Source: Rhizobium metallidurans (lineage in GTDB: Bacteria; Pseudomonadota; Alphaproteobacteria; Rhizobiales; Rhizobiaceae). From it: a stretch of 64,000 bases of DNA. The notes under the pieces are model-generated. The model saw only the letters and a list, made by a program, of their open reading frames with translations. It was not told where the DNA came from and did no database searches. The stretch covers positions 1 through 64,000 of the forward strand of contig NZ_JACIDW010000019.1 in the NCBI RefSeq assembly GCF_014196505.1, in the 5' to 3' direction. Positions 16,708-25,410 of the stretch are shown in pieces; the stretch's first letter is position 1; every line of letters begins with the position of its first letter. A program made the position numbers and the translations under genes.

Positions 16708-17502
16708 TCAGGTGGCCAGGAGCTTGTAGGCGACGATCGAGAGCGTCGCCGCCAGCACCAGGCGGATGGTTCGCTCGTGCAGCTTCGGCGCCAGCAGGCT
16801 GCCGGTGATGATGCCGGGGATCGAGCCGATGAGCAGCGCCGCAAGCATGGTCCAGTCGATCTCGCCGATCATCCAGTAGCCCATACCGCCGATCAGCGTC
16901 AGCGGCACGGCATGCACGATATCGGAGCCGACGATCTCGCGCACGTCGAGCCGCGGATAAAGCACGAGCAGGATGGTCACCCCCAGCGCGCCGGCACCCA
17001 CCGACGTCAGCGTCACCAGGATACCGAGAGCCAGCCCGAGCACGACGGTCAGAATGGCAAGTGTTGCCGGCCGCAGCGGCCGCCGCTCGCCCATCGAGCG
17101 CTGCGCAAGCGCCATCACTTGCTTGCGAAACACCAGCATGAAGGCCGTCATGACGAGCAGCCAGCCAAGCGCCGTCGTGATCGTATGCGCGACTTCGATG
17201 CTCTTGCGATCCACGCCTGACAGAAGCCACAGCATGACAAGGGCGGCCGGAACGCTGCCGGCGGCAAGACAGCCGACGATCCGCCAGTTGATGCGTCCAT
17301 GCATGCCGTGGACGGCGGTGCCGGCGCTCTTGGTGACGGCCGCGTAAAGCAGGTCCGTTCCGACGGCGGTCGCCGGATGGACGCCGAACAACAAGACCAG
17401 CAGGGGCGTCATCAGCGAGCCGCCGCCGACACCGGTTATGCCGACCAGCGCCCCCACGAAGAAACCGGAGAGTGAATAAAGCGGATCGAAATTGGAGAGC
17501 AT
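16708..17502 (-). CDS. TauE/SafE-family anion permease
   Basis: A 264-residue polytopic inner-membrane protein with about eight helices. The family signature near the N-terminus (FFVGALVGITGVGGGSLMTPLL) and the repeat-like second half (IPGIITGSLLAPKLHE) are clear. Members export or import sulfite, sulfoacetate and similar organosulfur anions; no neighbouring sulfur gene narrows the substrate. It sits on the opposite strand between holB and metG, so it is probably a single-gene unit with a promoter in the 17503-17770 gap. Confidence 0.85.
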   Translation of the reverse strand: MLSNFDPLYSLSGFFVGALVGITGVGGGSLMTPLLVLLFGVHPATAVGTDLLYAAVTKSAGTAVHGMHGRINWRIVGCLAAGSVPAALVMLWLLSGVDRKSIEVAHTITTALGWLLVMTAFMLVFRKQVMALAQRSMGERRPLRPATLAILTVVLGLALGILVTLTSVGAGALGVTILLVLYPRLDVREIVGSDIVHAVPLTLIGGMGYWMIGEIDWTMLAALLIGSIPGIITGSLLAPKLHERTIRLVLAATLSIVAYKLLAT

Positions 17503-17771
17503 CAGATCGCCGGCCCCAAGCCTACGCGGAGCGAGCCTACGCTGAAAACGGCGGTGCGGCGGGCGTCTGTTGTCACGTTTGCTGAACCCTGTTCAATGGT
17601 TCCCTTGGGTAGAATGCGGAAAAAAACGTGTCAAGCACGCGGCCGTCACGAAGATTGCCTCGGCACGCGTTGGAGGCGTACCATTCCAAACTTACTGTTT
17701 CGCTTCGCCGCCACATGCGCTAAGGAGCGGCGTATAGATTTCAAAGAATAAGCCGCACGAGAATGGCCGCC

Positions 17772-19325
17772 ATGACAGACAAGACACCCTTCTACATCAC
17801 CACCGCGATTTCCTACCCGAACGGCAAGCCGCATATCGGCCACGCCTACGAGCTGATCGCGACGGATGCCATGGCGCGCTACCAGCGCCTCGATGGCAAG
17901 GACGTGTTCTTCCTGACCGGCACCGACGAGCACGGCCAGAAGATGCAGCAGACGGCGCGTGCCGAAGGCATCACCGCGCAGGAACTCGCCGACCGCAATT
18001 CCGGCGAATTCCAGGCGATGGCCAAGCTCCTCAACGCCTCGAACGACGACTTCATCCGCACCACGCAGGAGCGGCACCACGAGACGTCGAAGAACATCTG
18101 GAACCGGATGGCCGACGCCGGCGACATCTACAAGGATAGCTATGCCGGCTGGTACTCGGTGCGCGATGAGGCCTATTACCAGGAAAACGAGACCGAGCTG
18201 CGCGCCGACGGCGTGCGTTACGGACCTCAGGGCACGCCCGTGGAGTGGGTGGAGGAGGCAAGCTACTTCTTCAAGCTCTCCGAATACCAGGACAAGCTGC
18301 TGGCGCTCTACGAAGCCGAGCCGGATTTCATCGGCCCGGCCGAGCGACGCAATGAGGTGATCTCCTTCGTCAAGTCGGGGCTGAGGGATCTGTCGATCTC
18401 GCGCACAACCTTCGACTGGGGTATCAAGGTGCCTGATGATCCCGAGCATGTCATGTATGTGTGGGTCGACGCGCTGACCAATTATCTCACCGCCACGGGT
18501 TACCTCGAGGACAAGAACGGCCCGCGCGCCAAGTATTGGCCGGCCGATGTCCATATCATCGGCAAGGACATCATCCGCTTCCACGCCGTCTACTGGCCTG
18601 CCTTCCTGATGTCGGCCAAGCTGCCGCTGCCCAAGCGCGTCTTCGCGCATGGCTTCGTGCTGGCCAAGGGCGGCGAGAAGATGTCGAAGTCGCTCGGCAA
18701 CGTGCTCGACCCGTTCGAGCTGATCGAGCATTTCGGGCTCGACGCGATCCGCTACTTCCTGATGCGCGAAATCTCCTTCGGCCATGACGGCAACTGCAGC
18801 GAAGAGGCGATCGGCACCCGCATCAACGCCGACCTCGCCAACGGCATCGGCAATCTCGCCAGCCGCTCGCTGTCGATGATCGTCAAGAACTGCGACGGCA
18901 AGATCCCCGTCTGCGGTCCGCTGACCGACGAGGACAAGGCGATGCTGGCTGCAGCCGACGCGCTGCTCGCCTCGACGCGCGAGGACATGGAAAAGCAGCT
19001 CATCCACCGCGCGCTGACGTCGATCATCGCAGTCGTGTCCGAGACCGACCGCTATTTCGCCGGCCAGCAGCCCTGGGCGCTGAAGAAGACCGATCCTGAT
19101 CGCATGGAGACCGTGCTTTACGTCACGGCCGAAGTCGTGCGCCAGATCGCCATCCTGCTGCAGCCATTCGTTCCGGGCTCTGCCGAAAAGATGCTCGACC
19201 TCGTGGGAGCCGCCGCCGACAAGCGCGACTTCACGGCGCTGGGTGAAGCCGGACGCCTGGTGTCGGGCACGCCGCTCGAAGCGCCGTCGCCGGTCTTCCC
19301 GCGCTACGTCGCGCCGCAGGCGTGA
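17772..19325 (+). CDS. metG: Methionyl-tRNA synthetase
   Basis: Charges tRNA-Met in the cytoplasm. The 517-residue class I synthetase has the HIGH motif (GKPHIGHAYEL), the GTDEHGQK segment, the KMSKS motif (GGEKMSKSLGN) and an alpha-helical anticodon-binding domain. The length and the lack of a four-cysteine zinc knuckle fit the short type 2 form used by rhizobia, with no C-terminal EMAP domain. ATG at 17772 gives the typical start MTDKTPFYITTAI; ATG at 17763 is possible. It is followed 7 bases later by tatD. Confidence 0.96.
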   Translation: MTDKTPFYITTAISYPNGKPHIGHAYELIATDAMARYQRLDGKDVFFLTGTDEHGQKMQQTARAEGITAQELADRNSGEFQAMAKLLNASNDDFIRTTQERHHETSKNIWNRMADAGDIYKDSYAGWYSVRDEAYYQENETELRADGVRYGPQGTPVEWVEEASYFFKLSEYQDKLLALYEAEPDFIGPAERRNEVISFVKSGLRDLSISRTTFDWGIKVPDDPEHVMYVWVDALTNYLTATGYLEDKNGPRAKYWPADVHIIGKDIIRFHAVYWPAFLMSAKLPLPKRVFAHGFVLAKGGEKMSKSLGNVLDPFELIEHFGLDAIRYFLMREISFGHDGNCSEEAIGTRINADLANGIGNLASRSLSMIVKNCDGKIPVCGPLTDEDKAMLAAADALLASTREDMEKQLIHRALTSIIAVVSETDRYFAGQQPWALKKTDPDRMETVLYVTAEVVRQIAILLQPFVPGSAEKMLDLVGAAADKRDFTALGEAGRLVSGTPLEAPSPVFPRYVAPQA

Positions 19326-19332
19326 GGCCAGG

Positions 19333-20115
19333 ATGCTGATCGATACCCATTGCCATCTGGATTTCGCCGACTTCGAGGAGGAGCGCGACGAGATCGTCAA
19401 GCGTGCGCACGACAGTGGCGTCAAGCAGATGGTGACGATCTCCACCCGCGTCCGCAAGCTGGACAGCCTGCTAGCGATCACTGGGAAGTATCCGTCCGTC
19501 TTCTGCTCCGTCGGCACGCATCCCAACAATGCCGACGAAGAGCTGGACATTCAGGCCGAAGACCTGATCCGTCTGGCCAATGCGCATGAGAAGGTGGTCG
19601 CGATCGGCGAGGCGGGTCTCGACTACTTCTACGACACGCAAAAGCCCGAGGACCAGAAGACCGGTTTCCTGCGCCACATCGAGGCCGCCCGAGAAACCAG
19701 GCTGCCGCTGGTCATTCACAGCCGCAGCGCCGACGAGGACATGGCCGCGATCCTGACCGAGGAAACGGGGAAGGGCGCCTTCCCCTTCATCCTCCACTGC
19801 TTCTCGGCCGGTGCCGATCTGGCGCGCACGGGCGTCGAGCTCGGCGGCTACGTCTCTTTCTCCGGTATCCTGACCTTCCCGAAGTCGCAGGAACTGCGCG
19901 ACATCGCCGCCACCATCCCGCACGACCGCCTGCTGGTCGAAACGGACGCGCCTTATCTCGCGCCGAAGCGCTGGCGTGGCAAGCGCAACGAGCCGTCCTA
20001 CGTGGTCAACACGGCCGAGGTGCTCGCCGAGACGCTTGGCCTCAGCTACGCCGAGATGGCGACGATCACGACGGACAACGCCTTCCGATGCTTCTCCAAG
20101 ATGCCGAGGATCTGA
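19333..20115 (+). CDS. tatD: TatD-family metal-dependent hydrolase
   Basis: A 260-residue TIM-barrel hydrolase, probably a 3'-5' exonuclease/DNase by family. Metal ligands are seen in DTHCHLDF near the N-terminus, GEAGLDYFY, VIHSRSADED, LHCFS and the terminal ETDAPYLAP. ATG at 19333 has AGG just upstream and follows metG by 7 bases. The next gene, an MBL hydrolase, starts 4 bases after its stop, so metG, tatD and the MBL gene form one operon. Confidence 0.93.
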   Translation: MLIDTHCHLDFADFEEERDEIVKRAHDSGVKQMVTISTRVRKLDSLLAITGKYPSVFCSVGTHPNNADEELDIQAEDLIRLANAHEKVVAIGEAGLDYFYDTQKPEDQKTGFLRHIEAARETRLPLVIHSRSADEDMAAILTEETGKGAFPFILHCFSAGADLARTGVELGGYVSFSGILTFPKSQELRDIAATIPHDRLLVETDAPYLAPKRWRGKRNEPSYVVNTAEVLAETLGLSYAEMATITTDNAFRCFSKMPRI

Positions 20116-20119
20116 CACG

Positions 20120-20953
20120 GTGGGCTACAGGCGGCGGTTCACCATTCTCGGCTGCTCGTCTTCTCCAGGCGTTCCGCGCATCACCGGCGACTGGGGCGCC
20201 TGCAATCCCGACAATCCGAAGAACCGGCGCACCCGCGCCTCCTTCATGATCCAGCAATATGACGACAACGGCGGCGTCACCACCGTGGTCATCGATACCG
20301 GGCCGGATTTTCGCGAGCAGATGATATCAGCCAGGGTCGGGCATGTGGACGCCGTGGCCTACACCCATCCGCACGCCGATCATATCCACGGGCTCGACGA
20401 TCTGCGCGGCTACTATTTCGGCGCCCAGCAGCGCGTACCTATCTACGCCGACGAAGCGACCATGGACCGCATTCGCCAGGGCTTCGGCTATTGCCTGGAA
20501 ACGCCTGTTGGCAGCAACTATCCGCCGATCGTCGAAGCCAGGCTGATCAGCGATCTCGACACGCCTGTTCGTATCACCGGCGCCGGTGGCGCCATTTCAT
20601 TGCACCCGCACCTGCAACAGCACGGCGACATCACCTCGCTCGGCTTCCGGATCGGGGACGTCGCCTATTGCAGCGATATCAGCGACTTTCCGCCCGAAAG
20701 CGTACAGAAGTTGCAGGGCCTCGACGTACTGATCATCGACGCGCTGCAATACCGCTACCACCCGAGCCATCTGTCGCTCGAGCAGTCGCTCGAATGGATC
20801 GGCCGCCTGCAGCCGAAGCGCGCCATCCTGACCCACATGCACACGCCGCTCGACTACGACACCGTCATGGCCGAGACGCCAGATCACGTCGTTCCGGCCT
20901 ATGACCAGATGAGCTTCGAGATTGAACTCGAAAGCCCGGAGCGCGGGGACTAA
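20120..20953 (+). CDS. MBL-fold metallo-hydrolase (PhnP/lipB-associated type)
   Basis: A 277-residue metallo-beta-lactamase-fold protein. The dinuclear zinc motif THPHADHIHGLDD, the early segment LGCSSSPGVPR, and the later VAYCSDIS and AILTHMHTPLDYD supply the expected ligands. The GTG at 20120, 4 bases after the tatD stop, gives a sensible N-terminus (MGYRRRFTILG). The family includes PhnP-like cyclic phosphodiesterases, but there are no phn genes here, so the substrate is unknown. Confidence 0.88.
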   Translation: MGYRRRFTILGCSSSPGVPRITGDWGACNPDNPKNRRTRASFMIQQYDDNGGVTTVVIDTGPDFREQMISARVGHVDAVAYTHPHADHIHGLDDLRGYYFGAQQRVPIYADEATMDRIRQGFGYCLETPVGSNYPPIVEARLISDLDTPVRITGAGGAISLHPHLQQHGDITSLGFRIGDVAYCSDISDFPPESVQKLQGLDVLIIDALQYRYHPSHLSLEQSLEWIGRLQPKRAILTHMHTPLDYDTVMAETPDHVVPAYDQMSFEIELESPERGD

Positions 20954-21110
20954 GCCTCACGCAATTCCGGCTCACCCGGAACTGACGATCGAACTCCTGG
21001 CCGGCTTCGCCTGGAGCCGTTTGCTGACCGGCCGGCTCGATGAGGACACTCGGCAGCTCGACCAGGTGATCCGGCAGGTCTGCCAGGGATTGCGCGGCAA
21101 CGGCGATTGA
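20922..21110 (+). CDS. Doubtful small hypothetical protein, up to 62 aa
   Basis: The frame overlaps the end of the MBL gene and continues for about 50 codons beyond it. The part after 20960 (ELTIELLAGFAWSRLLTGRL onward) looks amphipathic and uses typical codons, so a short gene downstream of the operon is possible, but I see no ribosome binding site and no recognisable family. Confidence 0.25.
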   Translation: MNSKARSAGTKPHAIPAHPELTIELLAGFAWSRLLTGRLDEDTRQLDQVIRQVCQGLRGNGD

Positions 21111-21495
21111 GCCTGATCGATGAAGCGAAGCAATAAGCGGCTGCCAGTAGATCGAGCCAGTCTACCGCTAACGCATATATCTTTTTGTTCCATAATCTAT
21201 CTTATGCGATAAGCGTGTACCGCCGGGGTGGGTTCTATTTCCAACTGCGGCTTGCCAATGATTTCAATGGTCTGTTGCCACAAAGCTGGCGTCTGCAGCA
21301 ACCTGCTTCCGTCTCCGGAAAGCCGCAGCGCGCATCGACCGTCTGCCGCACGCCATCATGCCCGAGAAACCAGGCCATCTGCTCCGCCGCCGTTTCACCG
21401 CCATAAGTTGACATGGTCAGTAAAGTTTTGCAGTTACATCGCTGCGATCCGGATGTCCGGCGTCGCACCCTATATACGCAGCCGGAGATGCCATC
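21111..21495. other. Intergenic stretch upstream of the orphan ABC ATPase
   Basis: The stretch 21170-21215 is AT-rich and contains CTTAT-GCG-ATAAG, a small inverted repeat that could be an operator. A minus-strand frame of about 59 codons (21416 to 21235, MSTYGGETAAEQ) has partly plausible codon use but no recognisable family; it might be a gene remnant. I see no canonical Irr, RirA or Fur box, although the downstream gene resembles iron-uptake ATPases. Confidence 0.35.
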
Positions 21496-22275
21496 ATGCC
21501 CGCCGAATTCCTCGCCCTGTCGCAGATCCATTACGAGGCCGGCAAGAAGCATATTTTGCGTGGCGTCGATCTGAAGCTCGAGGCCGGCCGTGTCTACGGG
21601 CTTGTCGGGCCGAATGGTTCGGGCAAGAGCTCGCTCCTGAAGACCATCGCCCGCCAGATCGATCCGACTTCGGGCACCGTTGCGCTCCAGGGAAAGCCGG
21701 CGGCGAGCTGGGGCGGGCGTGCGTTTGCCCGCGAGATCGCCTATATGCCGCAGTTCACCCCCGCCACCGACGGCATGACGGTGCGCGAGCTCGTTGCGCT
21801 CGGTCGCTTTCCGTGGCACGGCACGCTCGGACGCTTCACGAAGGCCGACCGCGATCTGGTCGAGGATGCGATCCGGCGTACGGATCTCGAGCGCTTCGCC
21901 GATAGCCTCGTGGCCAACATGTCGGGCGGCGAGCGCCAGCGCGCCTGGATCGCCATGATGCTGGCGCAAAACGCCAGCTGCCTGCTGCTCGACGAGCCGA
22001 CCTCCGCCCTCGATCTTGCCCATCAGGCCGGCGTCTTGTCGCTGCTGCGCGAACTGAGCCATGAGCGTGGCCTGACCATCGTCGTCGTCCTCCACGACAT
22101 CAATCTCGCCTCGCGCTACTGCGACGAGCTGGTGGCGCTCAACGACGGCAGGATTTCGGCGCGCGGAAAGCCTGCCGATATCGTTCAGTCGGATGTGCTG
22201 AAATCCGTCTTCGGGGTCGATATGGGCGTTTTTCCGCACCCAGTGAGCAACGAGCCGGTCAGCTATCTCCTGTAG
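21496..22275 (+). CDS. Iron-siderophore/cobalamin-type ABC transporter ATP-binding protein
   Basis: A 259-residue ATPase of the FhuC/FecE/BtuD group. It has Walker A GPNGSGKSS, Q-loop YMPQFTPATDG, signature MSGGERQRA, Walker B CLLLDEPTSALD and the H-loop VVLHDIN. The motif WHGTLGRF is typical of siderophore importers. It is not accompanied by a permease or periplasmic binding protein: the downstream gene is a divergent-type exporter on the opposite strand and upstream is intergenic. It may serve a transporter encoded elsewhere or be a leftover of a lost operon. Confidence 0.88.
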   Translation: MPAEFLALSQIHYEAGKKHILRGVDLKLEAGRVYGLVGPNGSGKSSLLKTIARQIDPTSGTVALQGKPAASWGGRAFAREIAYMPQFTPATDGMTVRELVALGRFPWHGTLGRFTKADRDLVEDAIRRTDLERFADSLVANMSGGERQRAWIAMMLAQNASCLLLDEPTSALDLAHQAGVLSLLRELSHERGLTIVVVLHDINLASRYCDELVALNDGRISARGKPADIVQSDVLKSVFGVDMGVFPHPVSNEPVSYLL

Positions 22276-22408
22276 CGTCCCGGCGTGCCCGCCGACCTCG
22301 CCTGACAACAACATAGCCGGCCAACCATCTGACAGGACAGGACAAACCCGATCGTCACCTCAGGCGAGCACGATCCTCACGCCAGGTGAGGATGTCCTTG
22401 TCTTCATG

Positions 22409-24181
22409 CTAGGCCAGCTTCTTCGTACCCGCCTCGCCGTCGTCATCGGGCGCGCCCGTCTGCTGCGCCATGTGCAGCCGCCGATAGGGGCCGGCGCGCC
22501 GTAGAAGGTCGCGGTGGCTGCCCTCTTCGACCACCCTGCCCTTGTCGATGACGCAGATCCGGTCGGCCTCGGTAATCGTCGCCAGCCGGTGCGCGATGAC
22601 AAGCGTCGTGCGCCCCTCGGAGAGCTCGGACAGCGATTGCTGGATCGCCCGCTCGGTCTCCGTGTCCAGGGCCGACGTCGCCTCGTCGAGAATAAGGATC
22701 GGCGGGTTTTTCAGGAAGATGCGGGCAATCGCCAGACGCTGCTTCTGGCCACCCGACAGCTTGACGCCACGCTCGCCGATGATCGTGTCGAGGCCATCAG
22801 GCAGGCCGGCGATCACCTCGTCGAGACGGGCCCGGCGGGCCGCCTCGAGAATGTCGTCTTCGGTGGCGCTGAGCCTGCCATAGGCGATGTTTTCGCGCAT
22901 CGTCCCGGCAAACAGAAACACGTCCTGCTGCACGATGCCGATGCTCGAACGCAGCGACGCCAGCGTCATCTGGCGTATATCGACGCCGTCGATGGAAACC
23001 TCGCCGCTGCTCACCTCGTAAAAGCGCGGCAGCAGCGAGCAGACGGTCGTCTTGCCGGCACCCGATGGCCCGACAAAGGCGATCGTCTCGCCGGCCTTGA
23101 TCGTCAGATCGAGCCCGTCGAGGATTGGCTTTCCGGCCCGATAGCCGAAATGCACGTTTTTGTAGCGAATGTCGCCCGTCAGCCGAGGCATGTTCCTGGC
23201 ATCCGCGCGGTCGGCGATATCCGGGTCGGTATCGAGAAACGACGCGTAGCGCTGGAAGCCGGCGATCCCCTTCGGATATGTCTCGATCACCGAATTGATC
23301 TTGTCGATCGGTCGGAAGAAGACGCCGACGAGAAGCAGGAAACCCACGAAACCGCCCGTGGACAGCTCACCCCTCGTCACGTACCAGGCCCCGACGAGCA
23401 TCACCACCACCTGCACGAGACGCATCGACAGATAGGAAAGCGAGGTCGATGCCGCCATCGCCCAATAGGCGTCCAGCTTGGTCGAGAGATAACCGGCATT
23501 ATTGACCGCGAAGAGCCGGCGCTCGTGATCCTCGTTGGCGAACGCCTGAACGACACGGATGCCGCCGACCGTCTCCTCGATGCGGGCGTTGAAATCCGCC
23601 ACGCGGCCGTAGAGCGCGTGCCAGGTTTTCGTCATCCGGCCGCCATAGCGCGTCGTCACCACGGCCGCCAGCGGCACGATCAGCGCGGTGACGATCGCCA
23701 GCGGCGGATGCACCCACCACATGAGAATGAAGGCGCCGGCCAGCGTCATGATCGCGATGAAGATGTCTTCGGGGCCGTGATGGGCCACCTCGCCGATCTC
23801 TTCCAGATCCTTGGTCAGCCGCGCCACGAGATGGCCGGTCTTCTGATTGTCGAAATAGGAGAAGGAAAGCTTCTGCAGATGATCGAACGCCTTCGCCCGC
23901 ATCTCCGTCTCGATCTTCAGGCCAAGCATGTGGCCCCAATAGGTCACGATCAGCTGCAATCCGGCGTTGACGACATAGATGGCGAGCAGCCCGATGACGG
24001 CCAGTCCGATCAGCCCGAGCTGTCCCGTCGGCAGCAGCCGGTCGATGAACAGCGTGACGGCCACGGGAAACGCAAGCTCCAGCAGGCCCGCCGTCACGGC
24101 GCTGCCGAAATCGAGCACGAACAGCCCCCGGTGCGGCCTGTAATAGCCGGCGAAGCGTTTCAGCAGCGACGATGTGCTCAT
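22409..24181 (-). CDS. ABC exporter, fused membrane and ATPase domains
   Basis: A 590-residue type IV ABC half-transporter of the MsbA/LmrA kind. Six membrane helices lie in residues about 15-310, then Walker A GPSGAGKTT, Q-loop IVQQDVFLF, signature LSGGQKQRLA, Walker B ILILDEATSALD and the His switch VIAHRL. ATG at 24181 is preferred over the upstream ATG at 24316 because GGGAAGGG precedes it. It probably acts as a homodimer exporting a lipid or hydrophobic compound; the substrate is not indicated by the neighbours. Confidence 0.92.
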   Translation of the reverse strand: MSTSSLLKRFAGYYRPHRGLFVLDFGSAVTAGLLELAFPVAVTLFIDRLLPTGQLGLIGLAVIGLLAIYVVNAGLQLIVTYWGHMLGLKIETEMRAKAFDHLQKLSFSYFDNQKTGHLVARLTKDLEEIGEVAHHGPEDIFIAIMTLAGAFILMWWVHPPLAIVTALIVPLAAVVTTRYGGRMTKTWHALYGRVADFNARIEETVGGIRVVQAFANEDHERRLFAVNNAGYLSTKLDAYWAMAASTSLSYLSMRLVQVVVMLVGAWYVTRGELSTGGFVGFLLLVGVFFRPIDKINSVIETYPKGIAGFQRYASFLDTDPDIADRADARNMPRLTGDIRYKNVHFGYRAGKPILDGLDLTIKAGETIAFVGPSGAGKTTVCSLLPRFYEVSSGEVSIDGVDIRQMTLASLRSSIGIVQQDVFLFAGTMRENIAYGRLSATEDDILEAARRARLDEVIAGLPDGLDTIIGERGVKLSGGQKQRLAIARIFLKNPPILILDEATSALDTETERAIQQSLSELSEGRTTLVIAHRLATITEADRICVIDKGRVVEEGSHRDLLRRAGPYRRLHMAQQTGAPDDDGEAGTKKLA

Positions 24182-24590
24182 CCGCGAGCCCTTCCCAATC
24201 AATTTAATATGCCGCGGCGCGCCATCGGGCGCAGAATGCAACTGTGTGGAAGACAGCGCGTCCCGGCAAAAGCCAGCCGCATCAAGGATTTGCCCGATAT
24301 CCAAATCCAGCGTCAAAAAGTCAAGTTACTTCTTGGTGAGACCGCCTCCCGAGGTTGTGGCCGGCAAGACCGACGCATCGAATCCGTCGAATATTCGGTC
24401 ATGTCGGAACGTGGCCAAGGCGGCCGGGCGCTTATCTACTTCGATCGCCGCTATCACACGATCTGATCCGGCTTATGGAACAAGAGCTTAGGTCAGCGCG
24501 TTCCCTGCCGGAATTCCGGGTCGTCCCGTGGCGTAACCTGCCGTTGCGTCACGAGCATGATCGTCCCGGATGAACAGCTTGGAGACGTCG
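24182..24590. other. Intergenic region between the ABC exporter and a small membrane protein
   Basis: About 400 bases between divergent genes. The frames that cross it (minus-strand extension of the exporter, plus-strand frame from 24174) lack ribosome binding sites and recognisable content. Apart from the two expected promoters I see nothing here. Confidence 0.4.
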
Positions 24591-24899
24591 ATGCCCTGGA
24601 TCGCCTTTATCGTTCATTTCTTCGCCGCGGCCATCATGACCAACGGCATTCCGCCTTTCGTCAACGGCGTCTGCGGCCGCCCGTTTCGCACGCCATTCGC
24701 GCGCGGGCCGGGCGCCGGGGAAAGCTCGGCGGAACTGAATGTCGTCTGGGGCTGGGCGAATTTCGTCATCGCCTTCCTGCTGTTTGCCAATGTCGGGCCG
24801 CTCTATATCGGCACGCCGATCGACACCATCTTCATCGCCGCCGGCGCGCTCGTCGCGGGCCTGATCCTGTCGCGAATTTTCGCGCGCGGCCGGCTCTGA
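24591..24899 (+). CDS. Small inner-membrane protein, 102 aa
   Basis: The protein has three hydrophobic segments: residues about 2-22 (IAFIVHFFAAAIMTNG), 50-68 (FVIAFLLFANVGPLYI) and 72-92 (IFIAAGALVAGLILSRIFA). GGAG lies 7 bases before the ATG at 24591. I recognise no family. It precedes a secreted DUF4864-type protein on the same strand by 80 bases. Confidence 0.7.
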   Translation: MPWIAFIVHFFAAAIMTNGIPPFVNGVCGRPFRTPFARGPGAGESSAELNVVWGWANFVIAFLLFANVGPLYIGTPIDTIFIAAGALVAGLILSRIFARGRL

Positions 24900-24979
24900 T
24901 TGCCCTTTCCTTGCGCGCTGAAAGCCCTACTATCCAAGGGATGGCGGCCATGCGCCGCGGGATAGTGGGAGATATGCCG

Positions 24980-25408
24980 ATGCGCGCCTTCTTCGCAGTC
25001 CTCATCCTCGGTCTCGCCGCCATCGTCACGCCGTCGCCGGCGCGCGCGCAAGACCCGCTGGACACCACGCGGTCGATGATCGAGGCGCAGATCAAGGCAT
25101 TCCTGCAGGACGATTCCGAAAAGGCCTATTCCTATGCCGCCCCCGGCATCAAGGCCGCCTATCCCGACAAGAACCTCTTCTTCGCCATGGTCAAGAAGAG
25201 CTACGAGCCGGTCTATCACCCCGGAAACTACGCCTTCGGCCGCAGCCGCTCGATCGACAACGGCGCGATGATCTACCACGAGGTGCTGATCTCCGGCCGC
25301 GACGGCAAGGACTGGACGGCGATCTACCAGGTCATCCGCCAGCCGGATGGTGGCTACAAGATCGGCGGCGTCCAGATCCTGCCGGACACGGAGAGCAAGG
25401 GTATCTGA
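24980..25408 (+). CDS. Secreted DUF4864-type protein
   Basis: A 142-residue protein with a signal peptide (MRAFFAVLILGLAA, cleavage after ARA-Q). The mature part (SMIEAQIKAFLQDDSEKAYS, FFAMVKKSYEPVYHPGNYAFG, WTAIYQVIRQPDGGYKIGGV) has the pattern of the DUF4864/NTF2-like fold: a helix pair followed by a curved sheet. Function is unknown; it should be periplasmic. ATG at 24980 has GGGAG 8 bases upstream. It converges with tgt. Confidence 0.8.
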   Translation: MRAFFAVLILGLAAIVTPSPARAQDPLDTTRSMIEAQIKAFLQDDSEKAYSYAAPGIKAAYPDKNLFFAMVKKSYEPVYHPGNYAFGRSRSIDNGAMIYHEVLISGRDGKDWTAIYQVIRQPDGGYKIGGVQILPDTESKGI

Positions 25409-25410
25409 GC

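Noticed and set aside
16690..16712. Repeated GTGATCA motif between holB and the TauE/SafE gene as a terminator
   Set aside because: The repeats are short and palindromic individually, with no stable stem plus T run in either direction.
21235..21416. Minus-strand frame MSTYGGETAAEQ as a gene
   Set aside because: Only about 59 codons, no recognisable family and an end with unusual composition. It may be a gene remnant, but coding status cannot be supported.
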